NCBI GenBank assembly: GCA_036964625.1
Contig: JBALTG010000002.1
Coordinates: forward strand, 28,317 to 92,316
Origin: Motiliproteus sp036964625
GTDB lineage: Bacteria > Pseudomonadota > Gammaproteobacteria > Pseudomonadales > Balneatricaceae
DNA: 64,000 nucleotides
Reading direction: 5' to 3'
Shown: positions 28,170 to 37,545 of the stretch, one piece after another
How the letters are laid out: every line of letters begins with the position of its first letter
How positions within the stretch are numbered: the stretch's first letter is position 1
Notes under the pieces: model-generated
The model's input: only the letters and a program-made list of their open reading frames with translations
Databases searched by the model: none
What the model was told of the DNA's origin: nothing
Program-made: the position numbers and the translations under genes

Positions 28170-28336
28170 CTAGGAGGCTGTAGGGCTTGGCCGATCGTAG
28201 CGAGGGAAATACGATTTGAGTCAGATTTATCGTTCATTTGCGAAGAATAGTGGTTCTATTTTCCAAAAATGAGCGTCAAATCTGGCCTAAATACGGGTTT
28301 CGCAGTAGGTCAGTCTATTCTCGGTCAGCCTCCTAG
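28170..28336. mobile_element. 167-bp miniature inverted-repeat element, full copy, opposite orientation
   Basis: Starts CTAGGAGGCTG and ends TCTCGGTCAGCCTCCTAG. The reverse complement aligns along its length with 25211-25377, including GAATAGTGGTTCTATTTT and TTATCGTTCATTTGCG. The left end has diverged after the first eleven bases (TAGGGCTTGGCC), so the right end is now the better preserved. It lies between the RND stop and the DUF3313 start. Confidence 0.88.
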
Positions 28337-28346
28337 GTGCTCTCTA

Positions 28347-31300
28347 TTAGATTTTCACAACCTGTACCTTGAAAAACACGGCATATAAAACGGGTACGAC
28401 GATCAGGGTCAGGATGCTGGCGAAGGTCAGCCCCGCCATGATGGTGACGGCCATGCCGATGAAGAAATCGTCCCCCAGCAGGGGGATCATGCCGAGCACC
28501 GTGGTGCCGGCGGCCATGGCCACAGGGCGGGAGCGGGAGACCGCCGAGTCCAGCACTGCGGTCAGGGGCTCCTTGCCCTCGGACAGTTGTATATTGATTT
28601 CGTCCAGCAGCACAATGGCGTTTTTTATGAGCATGCCAACCAGACTCAGCAGTCCTAACAGGGGCATGAATCCGAAGGGCTCGCCAGTGGCCAGCAGTCC
28701 GGCTGAAACGCCGATGAGCGCCAAGGGCACTGTCAGCCAGATGATCAGCGGGTGGCGCAGGCTGTTGAACAGGACGATACAAACCAGCACCATGATCATC
28801 AGGCTGAGCGGCATCTTGACGGCAAGGCCCGCCTGGGCTTCGGTGGAGTTTTCGTACTCCCCCCCCCAAGCCATCTCGTAGCCCAGGGGGAGGGGGATTG
28901 CTTCTATGTCGCCACGAATCCTTTTAAACACTACACTGGCATTGCCCACCTCTGGCTCTGCACCCACGGTGATAGTGCGTTTGCGGTCGCGGCGGTGAAT
29001 CATGCTGTCTTCCCAATGGGTCTCTATCCCCGACACGACCTGGCCGATAGGGACGGTCTTGCCTGAGGAACTCCAGATTTGAAGGTTGTTGATCTGGTTG
29101 ATATCGAGCCGCTCCTCGGCCGGTGCGCGAGAGATGATGGGGATCAGCTCGTCGCCTTCCCGGTAGATGCCGACCGGGGTGCCGGTGAAGTTGGTGTTAA
29201 GCGCCTCGTTAAGGTCCGCTTTGGTCACGCCGGCCAGTTGGGCCTGGGTGGCGGATAGTTGAGGACGCACCAGTTTGACTCGCTGGCGCCAGTCGTTTCG
29301 AATCTCTTTGGTGCCGCCGTCGGCGATCAGAACCTGCTTGGCCTGCTCGGATAGCGCTCTCAGTAGCTGTGGATCAGGCCCGGAGAAACGAACCTCAATG
29401 GAGGATCCGCTGCCCGGTCCAAGCTTGAACTTTTCCAACTTGGGTTCGGCATCAGGAAACTGGTCGGCCAAGTAGTCGGCATACTCGGTCATTATGGCGT
29501 CTATCTCTTTGTAATCTTTAACATTGATCATCAGGAAGGCGTAGCTGCCATTATTTTTTTCAGCCGCATAGGTGAGCAGGAAACGGGGAGCCCCCCCGCC
29601 GATAAAACTGGATACCGTAGCCACCCGCTTGTCATTCAGCAACTTGGTCTCGATGGCCTTCACATCTTCGCTGGTGGTGCGGATATCGGTACCCTGGGGT
29701 AGCCAGTAATGCATCATGAACTGGGGGGTAGTGGACTTGGGGAAGAAGCTCTGTTCGATTTGAGTGAATCCCCAGATCGCCGCCATCAGCATGGCGACCA
29801 TGGTGGCCAAAGTGACCCAGCGTAAGCGCAGACAGCCCAGCAAAAATCGGCGATAGCTCAGGAAGAACCCACCCTGATAGGCGTCACCCCCCATCGTGTT
29901 CTCTTTGACTTTAAGAAAGAGCACGCAGAACATCGGCGTGACGGTGATGGCGATCACCCAGCTCAGTCCCAATGAATAGAGCAGCACCTTGAACAGCGAC
30001 CGGCAGAACTCGCCGGTGGCGTCTTCGGAAAGGCCGATGGCACCAAAAGCCATGATGGCGATCACGGTCGCCCCCAGCAGGGGCCACATGGTTTGAGAAA
30101 CCACTTTTTTGGCCGCCTCCAGCCGGTCTTCGCCGTTTTGCAGTCGGATCAGCATCCCATCGGTAACCACGATGGCATTATCCACCAGCATCCCCAGTGC
30201 GATAACCAGCGCGCCTAAAGAGATCCGTTCCAAAGCGACATCACCGTTTTCCATCAGCGGGAAGGTGGCGACCACTGTGATTAGCAGGATGGCGCCGATC
30301 AGTAACCCACTACGCACGCCCATAAACAGCAGCAGCACTGCGATAACGATTCCAATCGCCTGCATCAGGCTGACCTCAAAATTGTCGATTGCCCGGACCA
30401 CGTTGTCGGATTGCATGACGATGATGTTGGCTACCAGCCCCACCGGAGTCTGAGCCTGAAGTTCCTCGAGCCGTTTCATCAGGGTACTGCCCATATTGAC
30501 CACGTTACCGCCGGAGACGGTGGAGATCCCCATATTGATGGCGATTCGGCCGTTATAGCGCAGCAGGTTGGTGGCCGGGGTGATGTAGTCGCGGCTGACT
30601 TGTGCGATATCACTCAACCTGATCAGGTCATTGTTGCGGTTGGAGATCAGCAGATTTTCGATATCTTCAACGGCATTGATGCCGCCGGTAGGCTGGATGC
30701 GAACATAATCCCGCCCCACCTTGACCTTGCCAGAGGGGGCCACCAGGTTCTGTTGGGACAGCAGGTTGTAGACCTGATCTTGGCTGATGCCCAGTTGGGC
30801 CATTTTGGTACGGGAGAACTCGACGTAGATCGCCTCCTGCTGATCGCCCCAGAGCTGGATTTTGGCCACGTCCTCCACCAGCAGCAGTTCACGCTTGACG
30901 AAATCGGCGTACTTCTTGATCTCCTGGTAACTGTATCCATCGCCGGTGATGGCAAACATCACCCCGAATACATCGCCGAAGTCGTCATTGACCAGGGAGG
31001 GACGAGCGCCCGGCGGCAGCTGGCTCTGAGCATCGTTAACTTTGCGTCGCAGTTGTTCCCAGATTGCGGGGAGGCTGGTTTTGTCGTATTTGGCCTGCAT
31101 CTCCACGGTGATGATGGAGAGCCCTTCGGTATTGTAGGAGCGGATCTCCTCGACCTGGGACATTTTCTGGATGGCGGTTTCCAGCATATCGGTCACCTCC
31201 AGCTCCACCTCCTGGGAGGTGGAACCGGGATACTGCGTAATCACTAAGGCTTCCTTGATGGTGAACTCGGGGTCCTCCAGCCGGGAGAGCGATTGGTAGG

Positions 31301-31382
31301 AGGAAAAACCGCCGAACAGCAGCAGGAACGTGACGACCCAGGTGATGGTGCTGTTCTTGATAGAGAGCTCTGCGATATTCAT
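28347..31382 (-). CDS. RND efflux pump inner-membrane subunit (intact)
   Basis: Proton-driven exporter, 1011 residues, with the two-fold RND layout: TM1 (ITWVVTFLLLFGGFSSYQSL), a large periplasmic loop, helices TM2-TM6, a second loop, TM8-TM12. The proton-relay segment of TM4 reads LGMLVDNAIVVTDGM, so the second acidic position of AcrB is Asn. The C-terminal half has MLIKNAIVLLDEIN and SRSRPVAMAAGTTVLGMIPLL. The start is one base from the adaptor stop, so they are co-transcribed. Paralogue 7784-9622 is broken, leaving this as the only working copy in the window. Confidence 0.95.
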   Translation of the reverse strand: MNIAELSIKNSTITWVVTFLLLFGGFSSYQSLSRLEDPEFTIKEALVITQYPGSTSQEVELEVTDMLETAIQKMSQVEEIRSYNTEGLSIITVEMQAKYDKTSLPAIWEQLRRKVNDAQSQLPPGARPSLVNDDFGDVFGVMFAITGDGYSYQEIKKYADFVKRELLLVEDVAKIQLWGDQQEAIYVEFSRTKMAQLGISQDQVYNLLSQQNLVAPSGKVKVGRDYVRIQPTGGINAVEDIENLLISNRNNDLIRLSDIAQVSRDYITPATNLLRYNGRIAINMGISTVSGGNVVNMGSTLMKRLEELQAQTPVGLVANIIVMQSDNVVRAIDNFEVSLMQAIGIVIAVLLLFMGVRSGLLIGAILLITVVATFPLMENGDVALERISLGALVIALGMLVDNAIVVTDGMLIRLQNGEDRLEAAKKVVSQTMWPLLGATVIAIMAFGAIGLSEDATGEFCRSLFKVLLYSLGLSWVIAITVTPMFCVLFLKVKENTMGGDAYQGGFFLSYRRFLLGCLRLRWVTLATMVAMLMAAIWGFTQIEQSFFPKSTTPQFMMHYWLPQGTDIRTTSEDVKAIETKLLNDKRVATVSSFIGGGAPRFLLTYAAEKNNGSYAFLMINVKDYKEIDAIMTEYADYLADQFPDAEPKLEKFKLGPGSGSSIEVRFSGPDPQLLRALSEQAKQVLIADGGTKEIRNDWRQRVKLVRPQLSATQAQLAGVTKADLNEALNTNFTGTPVGIYREGDELIPIISRAPAEERLDINQINNLQIWSSSGKTVPIGQVVSGIETHWEDSMIHRRDRKRTITVGAEPEVGNASVVFKRIRGDIEAIPLPLGYEMAWGGEYENSTEAQAGLAVKMPLSLMIMVLVCIVLFNSLRHPLIIWLTVPLALIGVSAGLLATGEPFGFMPLLGLLSLVGMLIKNAIVLLDEINIQLSEGKEPLTAVLDSAVSRSRPVAMAAGTTVLGMIPLLGDDFFIGMAVTIMAGLTFASILTLIVVPVLYAVFFKVQVVKI

Positions 31383-31383
31383 C

Positions 31384-32499
31384 TCAGTTCACCCCAGCCG
31401 GGTCGTCGAACAGGCGGACTTTCTGGCCAGGCTGTAGATAATGGACGCCAGCGGTCACGATCCGTTCGCCGGCTTCCAGTCCGCTGATGACTTCTATCAG
31501 ACTACCGCCTAGCAGTCCGATGGCAACTTCCCGGCGATTCACCGTTTGGCTCGCATCATCGTAGATCCACACAAATTGTTGATTCTGTCCCGCCGGATCG
31601 GCAAACAAGGCCGTGGCGGGGATTTTAATGGTGGGTTCCTCAGCCAACGGGGTATCCGGGATAAAGCGTGGTTGTGCAGTCACTGTGACACTCATCCCCG
31701 GCAGGGCGTTGATCTCTTTGGGAGCGGGCATCGTCAACACATATTGAAAGGTCTGTGTATCCGGGTCGGCTTCGGTGGAGAACTCTTTGATGCTGAGAGT
31801 ATAACTTTGCTCTGGAAAAGCTTCGAAAGTGGCCTTCAGGTCGACATCATGGGTATGGCGCCCCGATTTCATGATGATGCTTTCGGGAACCTGAACCACA
31901 ATATCCAGTGCGCTGTTGTCTTGGAGGCTCAATATGGGTTCCTTGGCGTTGACGTCTTGAAAATTATCCACATACAGGTTGGCGATCACGCCGCTAAACG
32001 GAGCCTTCATGGTGGTGTCGTTGAGAGCCTTGAGGGTCTTTTCTACTTCGGTGGAGGCGATATCAAGGGTTGCCTTAAGGCGATCGACTTCGGCCTTGGA
32101 GATCAGTTTGCGTTTGAATATCTCAGAGGCACGCTTGTAATCCGCCTTGGCCCGGGTGAATTCAGCACTGGCCGCCTTGTAATTACTCCGATAGTCCCGG
32201 CTATCCAGTTTTGCCAGGGCCTGTCCCTTCTTTACTTGCTGCCCCTGTTTGATAGGCAGGTCAGTCAGGGCACCGGCAACCTTGAATGCAAGATCGACCT
32301 TGTCGGTGGCTTCCACACGGCCAGGAAAACTTCGATTTCGCTCCAGGGAGGGGGCTTGTACGATAATGAATTTGACGGGGCGAATGATGTCGGGTTTAGC
32401 GGCAGGCTGTTCATTACAACCGGACACAGCCAAGAGAGTGGCACCGGCCAGAATCCACAGGGGGAACTGCTTGGAAGCCTTAATCAAGTATGAGATCAC
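31384..32499 (-). CDS. RND periplasmic adaptor lipoprotein (intact)
   Basis: Membrane fusion protein, 371 residues, that joins the RND pump to TolC. Lipobox VSGC at Cys28. Lipoyl halves: VDLAFKVAGALTDLPIKQGQQVKKGQALAKLD and ALNDTTMKAPFSGVIANLYVDNFQ. A helical hairpin lies between. The barrel and membrane-proximal domains end HYLQPGQKVRLFDDP. It is closely similar to the frameshifted copy at 9624-10885. It heads the operon adaptor-pump; tolC, the EthD-like gene and DUF3313 follow on the same strand. Unlike the decayed locus, no LysR gene is divergent here; a cyclase gene lies upstream. Confidence 0.93.
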   Translation of the reverse strand: MISYLIKASKQFPLWILAGATLLAVSGCNEQPAAKPDIIRPVKFIIVQAPSLERNRSFPGRVEATDKVDLAFKVAGALTDLPIKQGQQVKKGQALAKLDSRDYRSNYKAASAEFTRAKADYKRASEIFKRKLISKAEVDRLKATLDIASTEVEKTLKALNDTTMKAPFSGVIANLYVDNFQDVNAKEPILSLQDNSALDIVVQVPESIIMKSGRHTHDVDLKATFEAFPEQSYTLSIKEFSTEADPDTQTFQYVLTMPAPKEINALPGMSVTVTAQPRFIPDTPLAEEPTIKIPATALFADPAGQNQQFVWIYDDASQTVNRREVAIGLLGGSLIEVISGLEAGERIVTAGVHYLQPGQKVRLFDDPAGVN

Positions 32500-32683
32500 G
32501 TGGAAACCTTCCTGGCAGGCAAGTTTTTATGAATGTGGAAAATATAGCTTATTTATAGAAACCTAGCCCAAAAGCGGGTTAAAGAGCTTGGTAAGCGTTT
32601 AACGCTCTGTGTCCTTAAAGCTGATCGACGGGGTTAGCTAGTTGTTTTATCTAATTCTCTAATGGCTTGTTTTGTTTGTTTTT

Positions 32684-33703
32684 CTAGTACTGTTTGGTCA
32701 TTGTAAAGAGCTCCATCTCCTGGTCCCTGCCCCGCAGTTGAACGGAACCTTTGCTCTGGGTCTTCAGGCTTGTTGGCAGCTTGACTCTGTTGAGTAGGTC
32801 TGCCGAGATCAGGAATGAACAGCCGAAGTTTTTGCACTGCTGTTCGATGCGCGAGGCCGTGTTGACGGTATCCCCGAAATAAACGATCTCCAGCTTATAG
32901 TCACCGCACTCGCTGACCACCACCGGCCCTCCATGAAGCCCAATCCTGAATTTTGGCTCAATTCCGAATCTGCGTTGATAGGATGGTTTATGGGCATTTA
33001 CGCACTCCTCAATGGCAAAGACACATTGAATGGCACTCAGTATCGTGGCGCTATCCTTCCACGGCCAGGTGACCACCACCTGATCACCGACATAACGGTG
33101 GATCTCACCGCCGTATTCCAGGATGGGCTGGGTGATATCGAAGAAAAATCGGGTGATGAGGGAATGGATTCCGATATCGCCCAGTCTTTCCGCCAGCGCG
33201 GTGGATTCCACGATGTCGAGAAACAGGAAGATACGCTCCTCGCTCACCGGTTGATGGTATTTCCCCAGAATGAAATTCACCAATACCCGTCCGCCGATCA
33301 TACGGACCATCTGCATCAGGGCATTGAGGCCGATGATGATCAGGAGTGCATAGCTTATGGCTCGATAAAGGTCGGGGCTCAGGAATAGGGCGATATCCAC
33401 CTGTTGGTGCAGAACCAGACTCTCTATAAAAACGGTGAACAGGAGAGTCCCGATCAGGATCAAGGTCTTGACCGCAATGGCCGTGATGAAGTGCAGGCGT
33501 CGTATGAAAGTGCCGTACCTGCTGGACAGGACGAACAGTTCCAGTGCCCAACCAAGACCGCCACCCAGTGTCCAGGCGAATATGACATGAGAATAGAAGT
33601 GGTGGGGTTTGGTTCTCAGATATTCATAAAGCAAGCCCGCCAGCACGGTAAGGCTGACGAGCACTATAAATAAACGAATTCTGTGGGAGGTGATTTGGGT
33701 CAC
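32684..33703 (-). CDS. Class III nucleotide cyclase with four-helix membrane anchor
   Basis: A 339-residue integral membrane cyclase. The first 145 residues contain about four membrane helices, followed directly by the catalytic domain without HAMP. The metal aspartates are Asp163 (FLDIVEST) and Asp207 (HRYVGDQVVVTW). The dimer-interface asparagine/arginine pair is in YFGDTVNTASRIEQ. The usual lysine before GD is arginine or histidine here, so ATP versus GTP preference is uncertain, although close relatives with FLDIVxST are generally called adenylate cyclases. It is alone on the minus strand behind the adaptor gene, 184 bases away. Confidence 0.88.
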   Translation of the reverse strand: MTQITSHRIRLFIVLVSLTVLAGLLYEYLRTKPHHFYSHVIFAWTLGGGLGWALELFVLSSRYGTFIRRLHFITAIAVKTLILIGTLLFTVFIESLVLHQQVDIALFLSPDLYRAISYALLIIIGLNALMQMVRMIGGRVLVNFILGKYHQPVSEERIFLFLDIVESTALAERLGDIGIHSLITRFFFDITQPILEYGGEIHRYVGDQVVVTWPWKDSATILSAIQCVFAIEECVNAHKPSYQRRFGIEPKFRIGLHGGPVVVSECGDYKLEIVYFGDTVNTASRIEQQCKNFGCSFLISADLLNRVKLPTSLKTQSKGSVQLRGRDQEMELFTMTKQY

Positions 33704-33797
33704 CTGTCAACCTCTGGGCGCAGCATTGCCTGTAAGTCTAGTTGAAACGGCTTTAAACAATCGCTTTCTTGCGTGTGTGTGGGCTCCTCTCGGTTCT

Positions 33798-34512
33798 CTA
33801 GCAGTTTGTCGGACTTAATCGAATCAGCTCCTGTGAGATAATGGCACTGCCCAAACAACGACTGGATAACGATGATGAGCCGTTTTGTAACCGCAGATCG
33901 AGATACTGTCTATCTATTCCCCCCTCTGTTTCGGACTGGCTGCCGGAGGACCCTCTGGCACGGTTCGTCGTAGAGGTTGTCGATCAACTCGACCTGTCGG
34001 AACTCGCCCAGCAATACGCGGGTCGGGGATCGAAAGCACACCACCCGGCAGTTCTGCTTAACCTGTTGATCTACGGCTATGCTACCGGGGTTTTCCAGCA
34101 GAAAGATTGAACGCGCCACCCATGACTCGATTGCTTTTCGCTTTGTCGCGGGAGCCTCAGCCACCACAACCCGGTCCAAAGGATAAAGACCAGGTCAATC
34201 TGACCGATGAAGAATCGCGCATCATGCCGCTCTCTGGTGGTGGTTTCGAGCAGTGCTACAACGCACCGGCCGGTGTCGAGGTCAGAGGCGAATGGACATT
34301 GGCCACGCTGGCCTGGAATGTGAAGCGCATGAATGTACTGCGAATGGCGTGATTAAGGCGTCTTCGGTACAAAGACCGAATAGTACGCGTGCTGAATGGG
34401 GTGCTGGTCAACGCATGTTGCGGAACAGGCCGCTGAAACGCTGACGGATAGCCATATCTCTAACGTTATTCTTAATTTACGCCTGTCAGTATTTAGTCCG
34501 ATGGACTGCCAG
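33798..34512 (+). mobile_element. IS1182-family insertion sequence, decayed
   Basis: Ends: CTAGCAGTTTGTCGGACTTAA at the left (33798) and a diverged inverse near 34490-34512. Inside, the frame from 33841 encodes the start of an IS1182 transposase (FVVEVVDQLDLSELAQQYAGRGSKAHHPAVLLNLLIYGYATGVF). It then shifts frame (SRKIERATHDSIAFRF), loses most of the catalytic core, and resumes with KDKDQVNLTDEESRIM and the terminal RGEWTLATLAWNVKRMNVL. Full elements are about 1.6 kb or more; this is about 715 bases. It cannot transpose itself. Confidence 0.85.
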
Positions 34513-34599
34513 CCTTTTGGCCATTCGCTCAGGATTGTCTAAACTAAAAAACAGAGTGAAAATTATCTGACCTAGCCCAAGTTTAGTGCCGCTTTCTTG

Positions 34600-34638
34600 C
34601 TAGGGAAGGTCTGATCAAGTAGCTACAGACCTTCCCTA
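34600..34638. repeat. Perfect 14-bp palindromic stem
   Basis: CTAGGGAAGGTCTG, an 11-base loop (ATCAAGTAGCT), then CAGACCTTCCCTAG. No T-run follows, so it is not a standard terminator. The arms resemble insertion-sequence termini, as if two ends were left behind with almost nothing between. A degraded relative lies near 45893-45926. Confidence 0.65.
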
Positions 34639-34767
34639 GTCCTATTGAGAGCACCCCTGTCTTGGATTCATTTGGCTTCGGGAGGTGCGAAAGAACTGTT
34701 GTGATCGCTCGGCTGTCATTGTCTCGGTGAGGAGTCAGTGTTAGACCGAAGGAAAAGGATTCATGTC

Positions 34768-37101
34768 ATGAACACCTGGCTTAAAGGCTTTGTGCTGGTT
34801 CTTTATCTATCGGGCTCGCTGGTATTCGTCTCCAGTACGACCTGGGCTCAAGATCCGGCGCCTGGCGATGGCTGGCCGCGTCTGTATGAGAGTGCTGGCA
34901 ACAGGGTAGTCGTTCATCAGCCACAGCTGGATGACTGGCAGGATTATCGGTTGCTGAGTGGTAAAGCCGCCGTGTCTGTGGCGTTGAAAGCAGAGGATAG
35001 AGAATATTATGGGGCGATCAATCTGCAGGCGGTCACCGAAGTCGATTCAGACTCCCGAGCGGTCCTGCTGAAGGGCTTGGATGTAACCGAACTGACCTTT
35101 CCTGGCCTGGAGGAGTCGTTGGCAAAAAGATGCAGGCAGGCGGTGATGAAGACGTTGCCGGTCAACAGATCGATGACCCTCTCTCTGGATCGGATTCTCG
35201 CGGGTCTTGAACAAACCGCCGAACAGGCCAAGTCAGTCGCCATCAACCTCGAACCTCCCCCCATCTACTACCGTGATTCACCGGCAGTGCTGGTCATGTT
35301 TATGGGGGAGCCAAAACTCGAGGCGGTGCAGGGTGTCTCTGAGCTGCTGTATGGGGTGAATACCAACTGGGATCTCCTTTTTGAGCTTGGGACCTCCAAC
35401 TATTACCTGCTTCACGGACAAAGTTGGCTGGTGACCGGCGATCTACTTAAGGGGCCCTGGACAGCGGTTGCCTCCCTGCCGGACGCATTTGGAAAATTGC
35501 CCGAGGATGACAACTGGAAAGCGGTAAAGCAGAACATCCCGGGCAGCAGGGCTGCCGTGATTCCCCAGATCTTGGTCTCAACCCAGCCGGCAGAGCTTAT
35601 TCTGACTGAGGGGGCACCAAATTACTCCCCGGTTGCCGGTACCCATTTACTCTATGTGACCAATACCGACAGTGATCTTTTTCTCCACTCCGGGAGCGGG
35701 AAACACTACTTTCTGGCGGCGGGCCGCTGGTTTCAGACAAGCAAGCTCGCCGGCCCCTGGAGCGCCGCTTCTGAACAACTGCCGGAGGATTTTACAATGA
35801 TCCCGGCCGATCATAACAAGGCCCATGTGCTCAGTTCTGTCCCCGGAACGTCAGAAGCTGAAGCTGCTGTGCTGCTGGCCTCTGTTCCCCATAAAGCCAC
35901 GGTGGACCGTAAAACCACCACGGTCACCGTCGTGTATGAAGGGGATCCTGAGTTCGTGGAGATCAACGGGACAACCTCTACAGTCTATTATGCGGTCAAC
36001 ACACCCAATAGTATCTTTCGTGTCGATAATCGCTACTACAGTGTCCACAATGGCGTCTGGTTCTTTTCAGACCGTGCATCAGGGCCTTGGAGTGTCGCTT
36101 CTGCGGTGCCTCAACGTATCTACAGCATCCCGGCCACCCACCCGAAATATAATGTCACCTACGTCTATATTTATGACTCGACGCCGGACACGGTGGTTGT
36201 GGGTTACACCTCTGGCTATTCAGGAGCCTATGTGGCCAGTACGGGTGTGATTATGTTCGGCTTGGGGTATTGGCTGGGACAGGATGATCACTACGACCAT
36301 TATCACCATCACTCCCACTTCTACGCGTACGGCAGTGCCGCCCGCTACGATTATTACCACGGTGGTTTCTACCACAGTGCCAGGCATTACGGCCCTTATG
36401 GCGGCGCTGCTGGCTGGGCTGGGTATAACCCAGCTTCGGGAACTTACTACCGTGGAGGTTTTGCCAGCGGGCCCTATGGGAGCGCCTTTGCCAGGGAAGC
36501 GTATAACCCTTACACAAACCGCTACGCGGCCCAGGCTCGAGCCAAGACGCCCTATGGTTCCTGGGGACGAACGGTGGTTACCGATGGTGACGACTGGGCC
36601 CGGGCCGGTCACCGGTCAGAACGGGGGAAAACGGTTGCCGGGTTTGAAACCTCAGAAGGGGCCAAAGTGATTGGCGGCTACAACAGATGGACCGACCGGG
36701 GGACCGTGGTCGGCAAGGACAAGAGTGGCGATCTCTATGTCGGGCGCGACGGTCAGGTTTACCGGCGTGACGGCGACAACTGGCAGAAAAATAGCGGCAA
36801 AGATTGGCAGACTGTAGATAAGGCGGCTACACGTAGCGCTGCTCAATCCCGTGCAGATGAGGCCCGATCTCAAGCCGCAGCAAACGATTTCAAACGACCA
36901 GATTCCTCAACCTCTAACTCTTTGAAGAAACGAGAAAATGATAAAGTTCAGGCCGGAGGATTCTCCTCTCAAACAGCGTCCTTGAAAGGACAGACGAATA
37001 ACCTGAATAGTGAATTTAAAAAGAGACAACGGGGCAACGCTCGCGCAGGCACCTTTCAGCGGCGCTCTTACGGGGGAGGAAACCGGCTACGACGGCGATA
37101 G
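34768..37101 (+). CDS. Large secreted protein, 'carbohydrate-binding V/XII'-type
   Basis: Exported protein of 777 residues. The ATG at 34768 has AAGGAAAAGG upstream and gives a clean signal peptide MNTWLKGFVLVLYLSGSLVF... ending TWAQD. A GTG at 34738 in the same frame would add ten residues. The N-terminal half contains repeated units of the pattern YYLLHGQSWLVTGDLLKGPW, YFLAAGRWFQTSKLAGPW and YYSVHNGVWFFSDRASGPW (about residues 205-460). Residues about 500-590 are rich in Tyr, His and Gly. The tail is basic and Gln/Asn-rich. Database entries with this layout are often labelled carbohydrate-binding, but the function is unproven. Confidence 0.75.
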   Translation: MNTWLKGFVLVLYLSGSLVFVSSTTWAQDPAPGDGWPRLYESAGNRVVVHQPQLDDWQDYRLLSGKAAVSVALKAEDREYYGAINLQAVTEVDSDSRAVLLKGLDVTELTFPGLEESLAKRCRQAVMKTLPVNRSMTLSLDRILAGLEQTAEQAKSVAINLEPPPIYYRDSPAVLVMFMGEPKLEAVQGVSELLYGVNTNWDLLFELGTSNYYLLHGQSWLVTGDLLKGPWTAVASLPDAFGKLPEDDNWKAVKQNIPGSRAAVIPQILVSTQPAELILTEGAPNYSPVAGTHLLYVTNTDSDLFLHSGSGKHYFLAAGRWFQTSKLAGPWSAASEQLPEDFTMIPADHNKAHVLSSVPGTSEAEAAVLLASVPHKATVDRKTTTVTVVYEGDPEFVEINGTTSTVYYAVNTPNSIFRVDNRYYSVHNGVWFFSDRASGPWSVASAVPQRIYSIPATHPKYNVTYVYIYDSTPDTVVVGYTSGYSGAYVASTGVIMFGLGYWLGQDDHYDHYHHHSHFYAYGSAARYDYYHGGFYHSARHYGPYGGAAGWAGYNPASGTYYRGGFASGPYGSAFAREAYNPYTNRYAAQARAKTPYGSWGRTVVTDGDDWARAGHRSERGKTVAGFETSEGAKVIGGYNRWTDRGTVVGKDKSGDLYVGRDGQVYRRDGDNWQKNSGKDWQTVDKAATRSAAQSRADEARSQAAANDFKRPDSSTSNSLKKRENDKVQAGGFSSQTASLKGQTNNLNSEFKKRQRGNARAGTFQRRSYGGGNRLRRR

Positions 37102-37545
37102 CAGGCGATCATAGAACCTGGGAGCGACACGCGATGTCTATATTTTTCCAGCTGCGGGGCTGGATGCAGCGTAACCATCCACAGACGAGGTCAGTTGCTA
37201 TAACTGGGCAGTACAGAATGCCGGCAGCGACCCCTTCGAACTCAACAAAAGGACAATTTTAACGTAAACCAGGTGTTAATGGATGGGTGCTTGAACGCTG
37301 TATTGCCAAGAGCCGCCAGTTGATACGATAGGCCTGGATTTAGATTCGTCCCAGATCTGAATGAGTTCCTCGCAAAGTCAGATCATTTGATGAGGTGCGC
37401 GTTAGACAGGCGTTTTGAGGAATAGGATCTTGAAACACGATGACTTGAGTCGGATCGACCCTGCTCTGTGCTGCACGCTATTTTTTTCGATATCTCCTGT
37501 TTAGATATATAGTTAATTGATGTGCTAACAGGTGTAGACCTCTCT
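37102..37545. other. Intergenic region before the MscS-type channel gene
   Basis: About 440 bases between two rightward genes. I see no conserved frame, RNA gene or T-tailed hairpin. The last 60 bases are AT-rich (TTTTTTTCGATATCTCC, TTAGATATATAGTTAATTGATG) and probably contain the promoter of the channel gene. Confidence 0.35.

Noticed and set aside
30411..31247. A 278-codon plus-strand frame opposite the RND pump
   Set aside because: Antisense shadow of the conserved pump sequence; no ribosome site and His/Asp/Gly-rich composition typical of such shadows.
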